Shown here in pieces: positions 1-7,901 of a DNA stretch of 64,000 bases. Under the pieces are notes generated by a model. It saw only the letters and a list, made by a program, of their open reading frames with translations. It was not told the DNA's origin and searched no databases. The stretch is from Firmicutes bacterium UBA3572 (lineage in GTDB: Bacteria; Bacillota; Desulfotomaculia; Desulfotomaculales; Desulforudaceae), in the NCBI GenBank assembly GCA_002375985.1, contig DFNH01000036.1, forward strand, positions 50,319 to 114,318. The letters run 5' to 3'. The number at the start of each line of letters is the position of its first letter. The first letter of the stretch is position 1. The translations under genes were made by a program, and so were the position numbers.

Positions 1-3
1 TAG

Positions 4-186
4 CTATTCCTGAATCTCCCGGACCATGATGCGGGGCTCATCGGGCCCGGCGTTGGGAAACCGGAACGCGGCAGACGGATAGCCACTGTTGTTCGATAGA
101 AAGAAATACCTGCTGGGCCGGTGGTATCGGAAGCGCACCCGGTAAACGCGTCCTTCGAACAACCCGGGTTCACCCTTTTTATCCAT
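4..186 (-). CDS. Small hypothetical protein coupled to ClpP-fold protease
   Basis: This is a 60-aa protein of unknown function. It is basic and rich in aromatic residues and arginine (GRVYRVRFRYHRPSRYFF), with no cysteine, signal peptide or membrane segment. I chose the ATG at 186 because it has a GGAGGGG Shine-Dalgarno site 7 nt upstream. The ATG also overlaps the stop codon of the upstream protease gene (TAATG), the usual arrangement for translational coupling. An in-frame start 10 codons upstream lies inside the protease gene and is less likely. The tight coupling suggests a partner or substrate relation to the protease, but this is inference only. I recognise no family. Confidence 0.6.
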   Translation of the reverse strand: MDKKGEPGLFEGRVYRVRFRYHRPSRYFFLSNNSGYPSAAFRFPNAGPDEPRIMVREIQE

Positions 187-1178
187 TAAACAACCCCTCC
201 GGATATGCGGCGCCAACCCTGGCGCAGAATGTTTACGTTGACTTGGCCGTCGGGATCCCGCTGGTCCATTACCCCGCTGAACAGGTACGCCTCCTGCCCG
301 GCTTCCGACTCCACCAGCCCGCCGGCAACTTCAAAGTCAACCGGGAAACCGCGTACCGTCTCGACCGGGTTGAAAGGCTGATCAAGAAGTAGTTCTTGTT
401 GGTAATCTTCGAACAGCCGCCACAACAATGTTTCCAGTTCCGGATCCGGGTAGGTAACGGAAAGGCCGATTTCAACGGCCGCCTCCCGCCGGGGAATCAT
501 ATGGTTGTGCGCATACAGTTTTTCGGTCAGGCTGTCCACGATGTGACGCACCTGCTGCGGCGGAGGTGGATTACGGCGCAAGGAGAGCAGTTTGGTGGCC
601 AGGGAGCGCACCAGCAGATAGTTGCGGTGGACGTTCCCAAGTGCCAACGGATGAATTTTTTCGGCCAGTAGCAAAAATGCTTTACACCGGTCGTCCTCCT
701 TTTCAAGCCCCGCCACTTCCCGGGCTAGGGCGAGAAAGGAATAGACATCCTCGACGCTAACCGGCAACTTGGCCGCCGGGTTTAATGGGTCCTTCGGATT
801 GAAGGCATTGACCACTGCGGGATCGATGGGCCCCAGTTCGCCCATCGCCCCCATAACCAACTCATCCGCCCCCAGGCACACAAGCGTGCCCGCACTGTAA
901 GCCCGAAAGGGGACCAATACCGCAAACTCGGGCGCAAACTCACGGATCAGGTGCACCAAACGCCAGGGAGTGAGGACATCGCCGCCGCGGCTGTAAAGGA
1001 ACAAGTCCAGCCGCTTGATGGTCGGCAGGCTTTTCAAGTGCCGGTAGAAAACGGGCAGGACATCCGGTGCGATGCGGGTATTGACGTTCTCCCGATCCCC
1101 GGTGATATAGGCGATGACTTTTGACTCCCGACGGCGGGCTATTTCGGCCATAAGGGCTTGTCTGGTGGCAAAACTCAT
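186..1178 (-). CDS. SDH-type ClpP-fold serine protease (periplasmic or membrane-associated type unknown)
   Basis: A 330-aa protein of the ClpP/crotonase-like serine protease superfamily, closest to the SDH_sah group (serine dehydrogenase proteinases related to SppA). The N-terminal half carries LFLYSRGGD, the oxyanion-type GG motif. It is followed by FRAYSAGTLVCLGADELVMG, whose Ser in YSAG is the expected nucleophile, and then MGELGPIDP. The C-terminal 150 residues are helical and mention no further known domain. No signal peptide is seen. ATG at 1178 is preferred over the GTG two codons earlier because GAGGTG then lies at a good distance. It is the first gene of a short unit with the 60-aa protein downstream. 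It is separated from ymxH by a terminator at 1236-1270. The substrate is unknown. Confidence 0.75.
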   Translation of the reverse strand: MSFATRQALMAEIARRRESKVIAYITGDRENVNTRIAPDVLPVFYRHLKSLPTIKRLDLFLYSRGGDVLTPWRLVHLIREFAPEFAVLVPFRAYSAGTLVCLGADELVMGAMGELGPIDPAVVNAFNPKDPLNPAAKLPVSVEDVYSFLALAREVAGLEKEDDRCKAFLLLAEKIHPLALGNVHRNYLLVRSLATKLLSLRRNPPPPQQVRHIVDSLTEKLYAHNHMIPRREAAVEIGLSVTYPDPELETLLWRLFEDYQQELLLDQPFNPVETVRGFPVDFEVAGGLVESEAGQEAYLFSGVMDQRDPDGQVNVNILRQGWRRISGGVV

Positions 1179-1235
1179 CGGCACACCTCGTTTGCGGGGA
1201 GCTCCTCTTGGTCTAGTATGACCGCATGCCCCGGG

Positions 1236-1270
1236 AAAAACAAAAATTCCCGCGCACTTTACCGCGGGAA
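1236..1270 (-). terminator. Rho-independent terminator after ymxH
   Basis: On the minus strand an 8-bp stem TTCCCGCG/CGCGGGAA with an 8-nt loop is followed by TTTTTGTTTTT. It lies 27 nt past the ymxH stop and closes the dut-ymxH unit. Confidence 0.8.
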
Positions 1271-1296
1271 CCTAGTCCGCCGAAACCGGCTTTTTT

Positions 1297-1569
1297 TTAG
1301 AGCGACCGGTGATAACGGGGCAAAGCCTGGTTGTTTTCCAGTTCTACGATCACCACTTCCGATCCGATCTTGCGGATTGCCTCCCAGGGAATGGTTAATT
1401 CCTGCCGCTCCATCCACATGCTGACGATATTGCTCCGCCGCGGCAGGATAATGGCGTGTACGTGGCCCGAATCAGCGTCGATGGTCAGATCCGATTCCCC
1501 GATCACCCCCAACCGCGCCCCGTTGAACAGATTAACCACTTCTTTACCCACCAGTTCAGTCAACCGCAA
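1297..1569 (-). CDS. ymxH: YlmC/YmxH family PRC-barrel sporulation protein
   Basis: A 90-aa PRC-barrel protein of the YlmC/YmxH family, small cytoplasmic proteins conserved in endospore formers. The start MRLTELVGKEVVNLFNGARLG is typical of PRC barrels, as is the later IPWEAIRKIGSEVVIVEL. The molecular role is not established; in Bacillus relatives the gene sits beside mlpA and pnp, as here. The start is a TTG with GGAGG 9 nt upstream. It is the last gene of the mlpA-dut-membrane protein-ymxH run, 17 nt after the preceding stop. Confidence 0.85.
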   Translation of the reverse strand: MRLTELVGKEVVNLFNGARLGVIGESDLTIDADSGHVHAIILPRRSNIVSMWMERQELTIPWEAIRKIGSEVVIVELENNQALPRYHRSL

Positions 1570-1586
1570 AGTTCACGACCTCCTCT

Positions 1587-2000
1587 TCAGCTCTCAAACC
1601 GGCCCCGGATAAAGGACCACAGCCGGATAAAAAACGGCTGCAGGACCGCCAGCCCGATCGCAAAGGCGGCCAGAGGATCCATTTCCACTTGGCCGAGACG
1701 TATCTTGTTGGGCACCACCACGTCCAGGAAGGTGAACAGAAGAATCAGGGACAGGTAAATGCCCCCGGCCATCCCGACTAAACTGACGATGGCCTCCGAA
1801 ACAGGAGTGGATCGCGGTTCGACTTCCCACATTTTTTGGCTGCGGTAACGCCGCCCCACCCGCAACCTGACCCTTTCCCGGACCGAGAAAACGATCAGGG
1901 TTAGCAGCACCAAAAACAGCAGCGTCGCGGTTATCACCGGTCCCACCCCTGTATATTGATATGGGACGGGTCCAGTGTTTATGACCGTTTCCCTGCTCAA
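1587..2000 (-). CDS. Small integral membrane protein, unknown function
   Basis: A 137-aa protein with about three predicted membrane segments: residues ~20-40 (VITATLLFLVLLTLIVF), ~73-95 (IVSLVGMAGGIYLSLILLFTFL) and ~107-127. A basic stretch RERVRLRVGRRYRSQK follows the first segment and should face the cytoplasm. No catalytic motif is visible. The TTG start overlaps the dut stop codon (TTGA), so translation is probably coupled to dut. There is no good independent Shine-Dalgarno site. I do not recognise the family; the position between dut and ymxH suggests a sporulation or envelope role, but that is only context. Confidence 0.65.
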   Translation of the reverse strand: MSRETVINTGPVPYQYTGVGPVITATLLFLVLLTLIVFSVRERVRLRVGRRYRSQKMWEVEPRSTPVSEAIVSLVGMAGGIYLSLILLFTFLDVVVPNKIRLGQVEMDPLAAFAIGLAVLQPFFIRLWSFIRGRFES

Positions 2001-2464
2001 CGACCGGTAGAACCAAACCCCCCGGAACCCCGGGCAGTCGGCACAAGCCTATCCACATACTCCACGTCGGCCACGGCAATGGGCAAACAAACCAACTGGG
2101 CTATGCGGTCACCCGGGCGGATGGTCAGGGGTTTGGAGCCGTGGTTGATCACCGGGCAGATGATTTCACCGGTGTAATCGGCATCGATGACCCCCACGGC
2201 GTTGGCCAGTGCCAGACCATGCCGGGCGGCCAAGCCACTGCGTACAAAGACCAGGGCCACCATATCCCGCGCCGGCAACTGAATAGCCACCCCGGTGGGA
2301 ATGGTCACCCGCTGCCCGGGCTGCACAACCACCGGTTCCGGCAAAGCAGCACACAGGTCCAAGCCCGCCGCTCCCGCCGTGGCATAAGCCGGCGCAGGCA
2401 GGGTAACGCCTATTTCCGGGTTCACTTTCTTGACCTTGAGTTTGATCCGGGTTACTGCGCCCAT
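1997..2464 (-). CDS. dut: dUTP diphosphatase
   Basis: A 155-aa trimeric dUTPase that hydrolyses dUTP to dUMP and pyrophosphate. All five family motifs are visible: AGLDLCA (1), RSGLA (2), GVIDADYTGEI with the catalytic Asp/Tyr (3), GDRIAQLV (4) and the glycine-rich C-terminal RGSGGFGSTG (5). I chose the ATG at 2464 because it has GAGGAG 9 nt upstream. An in-frame extension of 29 residues further upstream has no family similarity and reaches back towards mlpA. The gene lies between mlpA and the small membrane protein, and its stop overlaps that gene's start. Confidence 0.95.
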   Translation of the reverse strand: MGAVTRIKLKVKKVNPEIGVTLPAPAYATAGAAGLDLCAALPEPVVVQPGQRVTIPTGVAIQLPARDMVALVFVRSGLAARHGLALANAVGVIDADYTGEIICPVINHGSKPLTIRPGDRIAQLVCLPIAVADVEYVDRLVPTARGSGGFGSTGR

Positions 2465-2487
2465 TATTTCAATCTCCTCGGCCTTGG

Positions 2488-2518
2488 AGTTATCCACAAA
2501 ACATGCCTGTCCCCTTTT
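2488..2518. repeat. Dispersed inverted repeat, copy 1
   Basis: Thirty bases here are identical, in inverted orientation, to 34306-34335. The copy begins with AGTTATCCACA, which contains a consensus DnaA-box sequence (TTATCCACA at 2490-2498), and ends CCTGTCCCCTTT. It fills the gap between the mlpA stop and the dut ribosome-binding site. Confidence 0.8.
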
Positions 2519-2520
2519 CG

Positions 2521-3786
2521 CTAGGCCAGGCGGGCAAGGGCGGCCTGCCAAGTGCTTTCATCGGCCCGCCAGGGCCCGATGGAAGCCAGGGACAGCTTTT
2601 CGGGACGAAACAGCCGCTCGCTAACGGCCACAATCTGCGCCAGCTCTACTTTAGCCAGCTTCTCCACGATCTCCTCCGCAGTGTGGACCCGGCCGAGATA
2701 CAACTCCGACTTCCCCAGCCGGTTCATACGGGCCGTAACACTTTCCAGGCTGAGCAAAAAGCTGCCTTTGAGTTGCTCCTTGCTCCGCGCCAATTCTTCT
2801 TTGGTCACGCCTCCCGAGCGGATATCGTTCAGTTCGGCAAACACGATATCCAATACCGTCCCGACGTTCTCGGCGCTCAGCCCGGCGTAAATTCCAAATA
2901 GACCCGTATCCCGGTAGGAGCTGTGATAAGAAAAAATGTTATATACCAGGCCCAACTCTTCCCTTACCCGCTGGAAAAGGCGCGAACTCAGCCCCCCACC
3001 CAAAATGGCGTTAATAACCTGCAGGGCGTAAATGTCGTCATCGTCCAGGCGCAGGCCCTGGGCACCGATACACAGGTGTACCTGTTCGGTATCTTTCTCG
3101 CGGCAAGTGGAGCCCGAAAAAGGTTCGGGACTCGTCAGCACGCGCGGCGGGACTTGTCCGCGGGCCTTGCCGAAAACGGCATCAAGGCGTTCAACCAGCG
3201 GCTCGTGCCGGATGTTTCCCGCCGCCGCGATGACCATCTTTCCCTGGCGGTAGTGCTGATCATAGTAGGCCAGGATGTCCTCCCGGGACAGGTTTTTAAC
3301 CACTTCGGCCCGGCCGATGACCGGCCGCCCAAGGGCGTGCTGCCGCCAGAGGGTCTGCGCCAGGACGTCGTGCACTAACTCATCCGGGGTGTCTTCGTAC
3401 ATTTTGATTTCTTCTACAATCACATTTCGTTCGCGCTCTACGTCTTCCGGCAAAAATCGGGAGGCGAACAGCATATCACTGATAATATCAACGGCCAGGT
3501 CCAAATGCTCGTCCAACACCCGGGCGTAGTAACAGGTGTATTCCTTGGTCGTAAAGGCGTTGAGCTGTCCGCCGATCTGGTCGAAGGCTTCCGCTATCTC
3601 CTTGGCCGAGCGGGTGGCCGTACCCTTAAACAGCATGTGCTCGATAAAATGGCTGATACCACTGGCTTCTTCGCTTTCGTATCGGGAACCCACATCAACC
3701 CATACACCGATGGCTGCCGACCGAACGTGGGGAATTTCTTCGGTCAAAATGGTGGTACGGTTGGACAACGTAACCTTGCGTATCAT
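2521..3786 (-). CDS. mlpA: M16 family zinc metallopeptidase (MlpA/YmxG type)
   Basis: A 421-aa processing-peptidase-like protein (insulinase/M16B family). The inverted zinc motif HxxEH is present as HFIEHMLFKGT near residue 50, with the third ligand expected in the downstream EEIKMYEDTPDELVHD segment. The length fits a one-unit M16B enzyme acting as a dimer. Its Bacillus homologue (MlpA/YmxG) lies in the same place next to pnp and ymxH. The ATG at 3786 has AGGAGG 7 nt upstream. The longer open frame upstream overlaps the region of the deacetylase gene and is not coding. Cytoplasmic location is inferred because no signal peptide is present. Confidence 0.92.
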   Translation of the reverse strand: MIRKVTLSNRTTILTEEIPHVRSAAIGVWVDVGSRYESEEASGISHFIEHMLFKGTATRSAKEIAEAFDQIGGQLNAFTTKEYTCYYARVLDEHLDLAVDIISDMLFASRFLPEDVERERNVIVEEIKMYEDTPDELVHDVLAQTLWRQHALGRPVIGRAEVVKNLSREDILAYYDQHYRQGKMVIAAAGNIRHEPLVERLDAVFGKARGQVPPRVLTSPEPFSGSTCREKDTEQVHLCIGAQGLRLDDDDIYALQVINAILGGGLSSRLFQRVREELGLVYNIFSYHSSYRDTGLFGIYAGLSAENVGTVLDIVFAELNDIRSGGVTKEELARSKEQLKGSFLLSLESVTARMNRLGKSELYLGRVHTAEEIVEKLAKVELAQIVAVSERLFRPEKLSLASIGPWRADESTWQAALARLA

Positions 3787-3884
3787 TCTGCCGCCTCCTG
3801 CGCCTCGGTCTAATTTGCACAATGGGTGGTTATTCGCTTCCAACGGATGAATTCCTCCATAATAATGAAAACGGAGCGGTAGGA

Positions 3885-4634
3885 TTAGGGCGCATCGTCT
3901 TTGCCGGCGGCCAACAGCTGGCTCACGGTGATCAGGTCGTAACCGTCCCGCTTCAGTTCCTTGATGATCGTCGGCAGAGCCTCGGCGGTAGCCGCCAGCG
4001 GGTGCATCAGCACAATGGCACCCGGGTGAGCCCGGTTCACCACGCGTGCCGTGATGGCATCGGCATCGCGCAGTTTCCAGTCCAGGGTATCGACACTCCA
4101 CAGAATGGTCCGGTAACCGGCATTTTCGGCCGCGGTCAATACCGCCGGGCCGCGCTCACCGTACGGTGGCGCGTAAAGCTCGGTCCGCCGGCCGGTGATT
4201 TCCTGAATCACCCTTTCAGCCCTTTGGATGTCCCGCTGGTTCAGGCTAACCGAAAGCTGATCCGGGTGCGGATGCCCATAGCCGTGGTTCCCGATTTCGT
4301 GACCGGCATCGGCCATCTGGCGCACCAGTTCGGGGAATTGGGCCGCCCACCGCCCGGTAACAAAAAAAGTGACACGGACGTTTTCTTTCTGTAAAATTTC
4401 CAGCATGCGGAGCACGAATTCCTCGCCCCAGTCTACGTTTACGGTCAGCGCCACTTTGTTCGTGTGCTCACCGCCGTGGTAAACCGGCTGCTGGAACGTG
4501 GGTACGGCCTCCCGCCACGGCATCCAACAACCAAACAAAACCAATACCGCACCCACAAGCGTCAAAACCGTACTCAGGCGCAAACCCGCCCCCACCCCCT
4601 TCTTTGAAATGCATATGCGCCGGGCAGAGGCCAC
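3885..4634 (-). CDS. ylxY: Polysaccharide deacetylase family protein (YlxY/PdaB-like)
   Basis: A NodB-type carbohydrate esterase-4 protein with an N-terminal hydrophobic anchor (LSTVLTLVGAVLVLFGCW), followed by the deacetylase fold on the outside of the membrane. Recognisable motifs are NHGYGHPH (metal-binding His pair), APPYGERG, ILWSVDTLDW and IVLMHP. The first motif reads VALTVNVDWGEE where active enzymes have FDD or FDxxWG, and the usual Arg before PPYG is Ala. Activity may therefore be altered, as is common in YlxY proteins. The GTG at 4634 lies only 9 nt after the pnp terminator. A TTG at 4583, just before RLSTVLTL, with a G-rich Shine-Dalgarno-like run may be the real start (232 aa). 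Confidence 0.85.
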   Translation of the reverse strand: MASARRICISKKGVGAGLRLSTVLTLVGAVLVLFGCWMPWREAVPTFQQPVYHGGEHTNKVALTVNVDWGEEFVLRMLEILQKENVRVTFFVTGRWAAQFPELVRQMADAGHEIGNHGYGHPHPDQLSVSLNQRDIQRAERVIQEITGRRTELYAPPYGERGPAVLTAAENAGYRTILWSVDTLDWKLRDADAITARVVNRAHPGAIVLMHPLAATAEALPTIIKELKRDGYDLITVSQLLAAGKDDAP

Positions 4635-4642
4635 AACACCCG

Positions 4643-4667
4643 AAAAACAAAAGGCCCCGGAGGGGCC
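4643..4667 (-). terminator. Terminator after pnp
   Basis: GGCCCC-TCC-GGGGCC stem on the minus strand followed by TTTTGTTTTT, 10 nt past the pnp stop. It ends the rimP-pnp superoperon. Confidence 0.85.
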
Positions 4668-4676
4668 CCGCTTCCT

Positions 4677-6905
4677 CTAATTTTTGTTAAACCTTGACCG
4701 CATGCCTTTACCCTTTCCGGAACGCCCGGGAGGCCTCTGGTCAGAGCGACCCGTTTCCTTTGCGGCCGTCTCGGGCTCCATGGCTTCCTTCTTGGAAAGC
4801 TTTAGCCGCCCCTGGTTATCGTATCCGATGGCCTTGACCAGGATCTGGTCACCTTCCCGACAGACGTCCTCCACCCGGCGCACACGTTTATGCGCCAACT
4901 GCGAAATATGCACCAGGCCGTCTTTACCAGGCAGCCCCAGCACGCCCGGAATTACCTCCACAAAAGCGCCGAAGTCCATAACCTTGACCACCTTGCCCAG
5001 GTAAACCTGACCAACATTGACTTCGGCGGTAAGCGCCTGGATGATCTCCAGGGCTTTTTGACCATCTTCGGGGTTGGGCGCGGTAATGTATACCCGGCCG
5101 TCGTCCTCAACGTCTATCTCCACGTTGGTGGTTTCGGTGATCTTCCGGATGATCTTGCCTCCCGGGCCGATGATGTCGCGAATCTTCGCCGGGTCGATAT
5201 TGATCTGGATGATCCGCGGTGCCCGCGGGGACAGTTCCGGTCTGGGTCCGGGGAGCACTTCCTTGTACTTGTTCAGGATGTACAAGCGGGCCTCCCGGGC
5301 CTGAGCCATGGCCTGGGCCAATATCCGGGCGTCGATGCCGGCGATCTTGATGTCCATCTGCAGGGCGGTGATCCCCGCTTCGGTACCGGCGACCTTAAAG
5401 TCCATGTCGCCAAGGTGGTCCTCCGCACCCTGGATGTCGGTCAGGATAACGACCTCATCCTCTTCCTTAATGAGGCCCATGGCGATTCCGGCTACCGGCG
5501 CTTTGATCGGCACGCCGGCGTCCATCAGCGCCAGACAACTGCCGCAAACGCTGGCCATGGAGGTCGAACCATTGGATTCCAACACTTCCGAAACAATTCT
5601 GATGGTGTACGGAAATTCATCCTCTGGGGGCAGGACGGCCTCCAACGCCCGGCCGGCCAGCGCACCGTGGCCGATTTCGCGCCGGCTTGCCGAACGGATC
5701 GGACGTGCCTCGCCGGTGCTGAAGCCGGGGAAATTGTAATGGTGCATAAATCGTTTGGTCTCCTGCGTATCCAAACCGTCCAGTATCTGTTCATCCCGCA
5801 CGGCCCCCAGGGTAAGCACCGAAAGCACCTGGGTCTGTCCCCGCCTGAACAGACCCGAGCCGTGGGTGCGGGGCAAAACACCGACCTCGACGCTGATATC
5901 CCGGATTTCGTCGGGCCGGCGTCCGTCCAAACGTACTTTTTCTTTGAGCACCATCTCCCGGACGGCCTCTCTCTCCAGCCGGTTGACCAGACGCCGGATG
6001 GCCGCCTCCTCCTCGGGATAGTGTTCCAGCACCGCAGCGGCGATCTCCTCTTTGGTGTTCTGCAGGTGTTCGTCACAGGCCTGTTTGCTCAGGCGCTGGT
6101 CACGGCAGAACCGCACGGCCGCCACCATTTTTTCCCGGCCGGCTTCCGAGACCGCCTCGGCCAACGCGGGGTCCGGTTCGACGTCGGGGATTTCAATCTT
6201 GGGTCGCGCCAACCCTAAGGATTCGGCCTCCGCACGCACGGATTCCACCCAGTCGACGATTCGCTTGATCTCCGCGTGGGCCTTGGTCAGCGCCTCGACC
6301 ACCACCGATTCCGACACTTCCCTGGCGCCCGCCTCGACCATATTGATTGCTTCGCGGGTGCCGGCCACGGTGAGGTGTAAGTCTGACTTCTGGTCCTGCT
6401 CCAGAGTCGGATTCACGACCAACTCGCCGTCAACACGCCCGATGATCACCCCGCCGATCGGCCCCTGAAACGGTATATCCGAGATCGTAAGCGCCACCGA
6501 AGCACCCAAAATGGCCGTAATGGCCGGCGAACAATCCTGTTCCACCGACAGCACCAGCGCAACCACGTGCACGTCCTGTGTAAAACCTTTCGGGAAAAGC
6601 GGCCTGATGGCCCGGTCGATCAAACGCGCTGAAAGTACCGCCTTCTCGCCGGGACGGCCCTCGCGCTTTAAAAAGCCCCCCGGTATGCGTCCGACCGCGT
6701 AGTGCCTTTCTTCGTAGTCCACGGTGAGCGGAAAGAAATCCAGCCCTTCCCGGAGGGCCTGGCGGGTGGCGGTAACCAGGACCATGGTATCCCCATACCT
6801 GGCCAGTACGGCCCCGGAGGCCTGTCCGGCCACGCGGCCGATATCTACACTGAAGGTGCGGCCTCCGATTTCTATTGCTCGTCGCAAAAATCCTTGCTCC
6901 AACAT
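4677..6905 (-). CDS. pnp: Polyribonucleotide nucleotidyltransferase (PNPase)
   Basis: A 742-aa phosphorolytic 3'-5' exoribonuclease, part of RNA turnover. Domains in order: RNase PH-like 1 (~1-220), the helical PNPase linker (~240-320), RNase PH-like 2 (~325-550, with HGSGLFRRGQTQ and GDMDFKVAGT), a KH domain (~560-620, IIGPGGKIIRKITE) and an S1 domain (~625-700, GKVVKVMDFGAFVEV). A charged tail ends the protein. Length and architecture match the family. The ATG at 6905 has AGGAGG about 14 nt upstream, a long spacing. It follows rpsO with an intergenic hairpin, the usual arrangement. Confidence 0.98.
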   Translation of the reverse strand: MLEQGFLRRAIEIGGRTFSVDIGRVAGQASGAVLARYGDTMVLVTATRQALREGLDFFPLTVDYEERHYAVGRIPGGFLKREGRPGEKAVLSARLIDRAIRPLFPKGFTQDVHVVALVLSVEQDCSPAITAILGASVALTISDIPFQGPIGGVIIGRVDGELVVNPTLEQDQKSDLHLTVAGTREAINMVEAGAREVSESVVVEALTKAHAEIKRIVDWVESVRAEAESLGLARPKIEIPDVEPDPALAEAVSEAGREKMVAAVRFCRDQRLSKQACDEHLQNTKEEIAAAVLEHYPEEEAAIRRLVNRLEREAVREMVLKEKVRLDGRRPDEIRDISVEVGVLPRTHGSGLFRRGQTQVLSVLTLGAVRDEQILDGLDTQETKRFMHHYNFPGFSTGEARPIRSASRREIGHGALAGRALEAVLPPEDEFPYTIRIVSEVLESNGSTSMASVCGSCLALMDAGVPIKAPVAGIAMGLIKEEDEVVILTDIQGAEDHLGDMDFKVAGTEAGITALQMDIKIAGIDARILAQAMAQAREARLYILNKYKEVLPGPRPELSPRAPRIIQINIDPAKIRDIIGPGGKIIRKITETTNVEIDVEDDGRVYITAPNPEDGQKALEIIQALTAEVNVGQVYLGKVVKVMDFGAFVEVIPGVLGLPGKDGLVHISQLAHKRVRRVEDVCREGDQILVKAIGYDNQGRLKLSKKEAMEPETAAKETGRSDQRPPGRSGKGKGMRSRFNKN

Positions 6906-6979
6906 AGGCGTGCGTTTAACCTCCTGTTTCCTTCTATCTGTTCCCCAATGCCAGCTTCATCCCCTGTACAGCAAGAAGC

Positions 6980-6996
6980 AGGGGGCTATGCCCCCT
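6980..6996 (-). terminator. rpsO-pnp intergenic hairpin
   Basis: AGGGGGC-ATA-GCCCCCT stem overlapping the rpsO stop codon on the minus strand. It is followed by only a weak TTCTT tract, so it is more likely a processing or attenuation hairpin than a full terminator. Such hairpins are a known site of pnp control in other bacteria. Confidence 0.55.
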
Positions 6997-7264
6997 ACTT
7001 TCTTAGCCCTAACTCCTGGATGAGCTTACGGTAACGGTCGGGATCGGAATGACGCAAGTAGTTCAAAAGCGCGCGCCGCTGGCCGACCATCTTGAGCAGA
7101 CCACGCCGGGAGTGAAAATCTTTCTTGTGCACCTTCAGGTGCTCGGTGAGCTGGTTGATTCTCTCGGTGAGAAGGGCTACCTGGACCTCCGGAGAACCGG
7201 TGTCGTTCTCGTGGATCTTAAACCTCTCGATAATCGCCTGTTTTTGGTCTGCCGTTAAAGACAA
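6995..7264 (-). CDS. rpsO: 30S ribosomal protein S15
   Basis: An 89-aa S15 with the full family pattern: FKIHENDTGSPEVQVALLTERINQLTEHLKVHKKDFHSRRGLLKMVGQRRALLNYL. It binds 16S rRNA in the small-subunit platform. The start is TTG with GGAGG 8-9 nt upstream. It precedes pnp in the normal order, but here two unknown genes stand between it and ribF. Confidence 0.98.
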   Translation of the reverse strand: MSLTADQKQAIIERFKIHENDTGSPEVQVALLTERINQLTEHLKVHKKDFHSRRGLLKMVGQRRALLNYLRHSDPDRYRKLIQELGLRK

Positions 7265-7351
7265 TGCCGGATACCTCCATTTTTATTTAAGTAAATTCCC
7301 GCCGGCCAAGCAAAGCGCCGGAGATTCGCCAAGCCTAGCCGGCAGTTCATC

Positions 7352-7573
7352 TTACATACCAATGACCGTGATTACCAAGCGGCCACTCGGAATATCCTTG
7401 GCTACCACGTCAAACATGCGCCCGGATTTGGCAAAAAAACCACGAAAGCGAGTAGCTGAAGGAATATGACCAGGAATGCCACTCACCGTGCTGATAATGT
7501 CCTCCACGGTAATGTCCTCCTGGCGCAGGTCCTTAAGCCGCTTACGCGCGTGCTTGGTAATAATTATCTGCAT
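7352..7573 (-). CDS. DUF4258/RelE-like small protein
   Basis: A 73-aa protein beginning MQIIITKHARKRLKDLRQEDITVEDIISTV. The pattern KHAxxR followed by ITxEDI is that of DUF4258 and of RelE-fold toxin-like proteins; the C-terminus forms a probable beta-hairpin (FDVVAKDIPSGRLVITVIGM). It follows the 70-aa gene by 16 nt in the same direction. Pairing of a small charged gene with a RelE-like gene resembles a toxin-antitoxin module, but the partner has no recognisable DNA-binding domain. The assignment is therefore tentative. Both are inserted between ribF and rpsO, which are adjacent in most Firmicutes. Confidence 0.6.
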   Translation of the reverse strand: MQIIITKHARKRLKDLRQEDITVEDIISTVSGIPGHIPSATRFRGFFAKSGRMFDVVAKDIPSGRLVITVIGM

Positions 7574-7589
7574 ACCTCGCTTCCCTTAC

Positions 7590-7802
7590 TTAGGTTTCCT
7601 TTTCCGCCAGGAACGCATACAGGGCGTCTGAAAAGGCGCTGATTTTGGCTTCCTCGGCGCCCATGCCGGTGGTGGAGGCCAAGTACAACGCTTCAAGCTC
7701 TGCTTTCAGGCGTTGAAACTCCTCGCTCAGACAGATGAATGCAATGTGGTCGATCCACTTCTTCATCTGGTCCTCGGAAAGGTTGTACTTGGGAAACCCC
7801 AC
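7590..7802 (-). CDS. Small hypothetical protein, possible partner of 7352-7573
   Basis: A 70-aa mostly helical acidic protein (LSEDQMKKWIDHIAFICLSEEFQRLKAELEALYLAS) with no recognised domain. The start is GTG with GAGGTG just upstream, and a good promoter lies at 7829-7858. It is the first gene of a two-gene unit with the RelE/DUF4258-like protein, possibly reading on into rpsO-pnp. Function is unknown. Confidence 0.55.
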   Translation of the reverse strand: MGFPKYNLSEDQMKKWIDHIAFICLSEEFQRLKAELEALYLASTTGMGAEEAKISAFSDALYAFLAEKET

Positions 7803-7828
7803 TCTTACCCACCTCTATTTCCCGACTT

Positions 7829-7858
7829 ATTTTAGCACAGCCCCAACAGGTGTGTAAA
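7829..7858 (-). promoter_or_regulatory. Sigma-A type promoter for the small-gene pair
   Basis: Minus strand: -35 TTTACA (7853-7858), 18-bp spacer, -10 TAAAAT (7829-7834). It lies between ribF and the 70-aa gene, so rpsO-pnp can be transcribed independently of the nusA operon. Confidence 0.6.
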
Positions 7859-7901
7859 CGCTATAACTTCCAGATATACATATACGGCACCCATAAACCC
7901 G

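Noticed and set aside
4890..6218. Long plus-strand open frame opposite pnp
   Set aside because: It is antisense to conserved PNPase coding sequence; such frames arise from GC-rich third positions.
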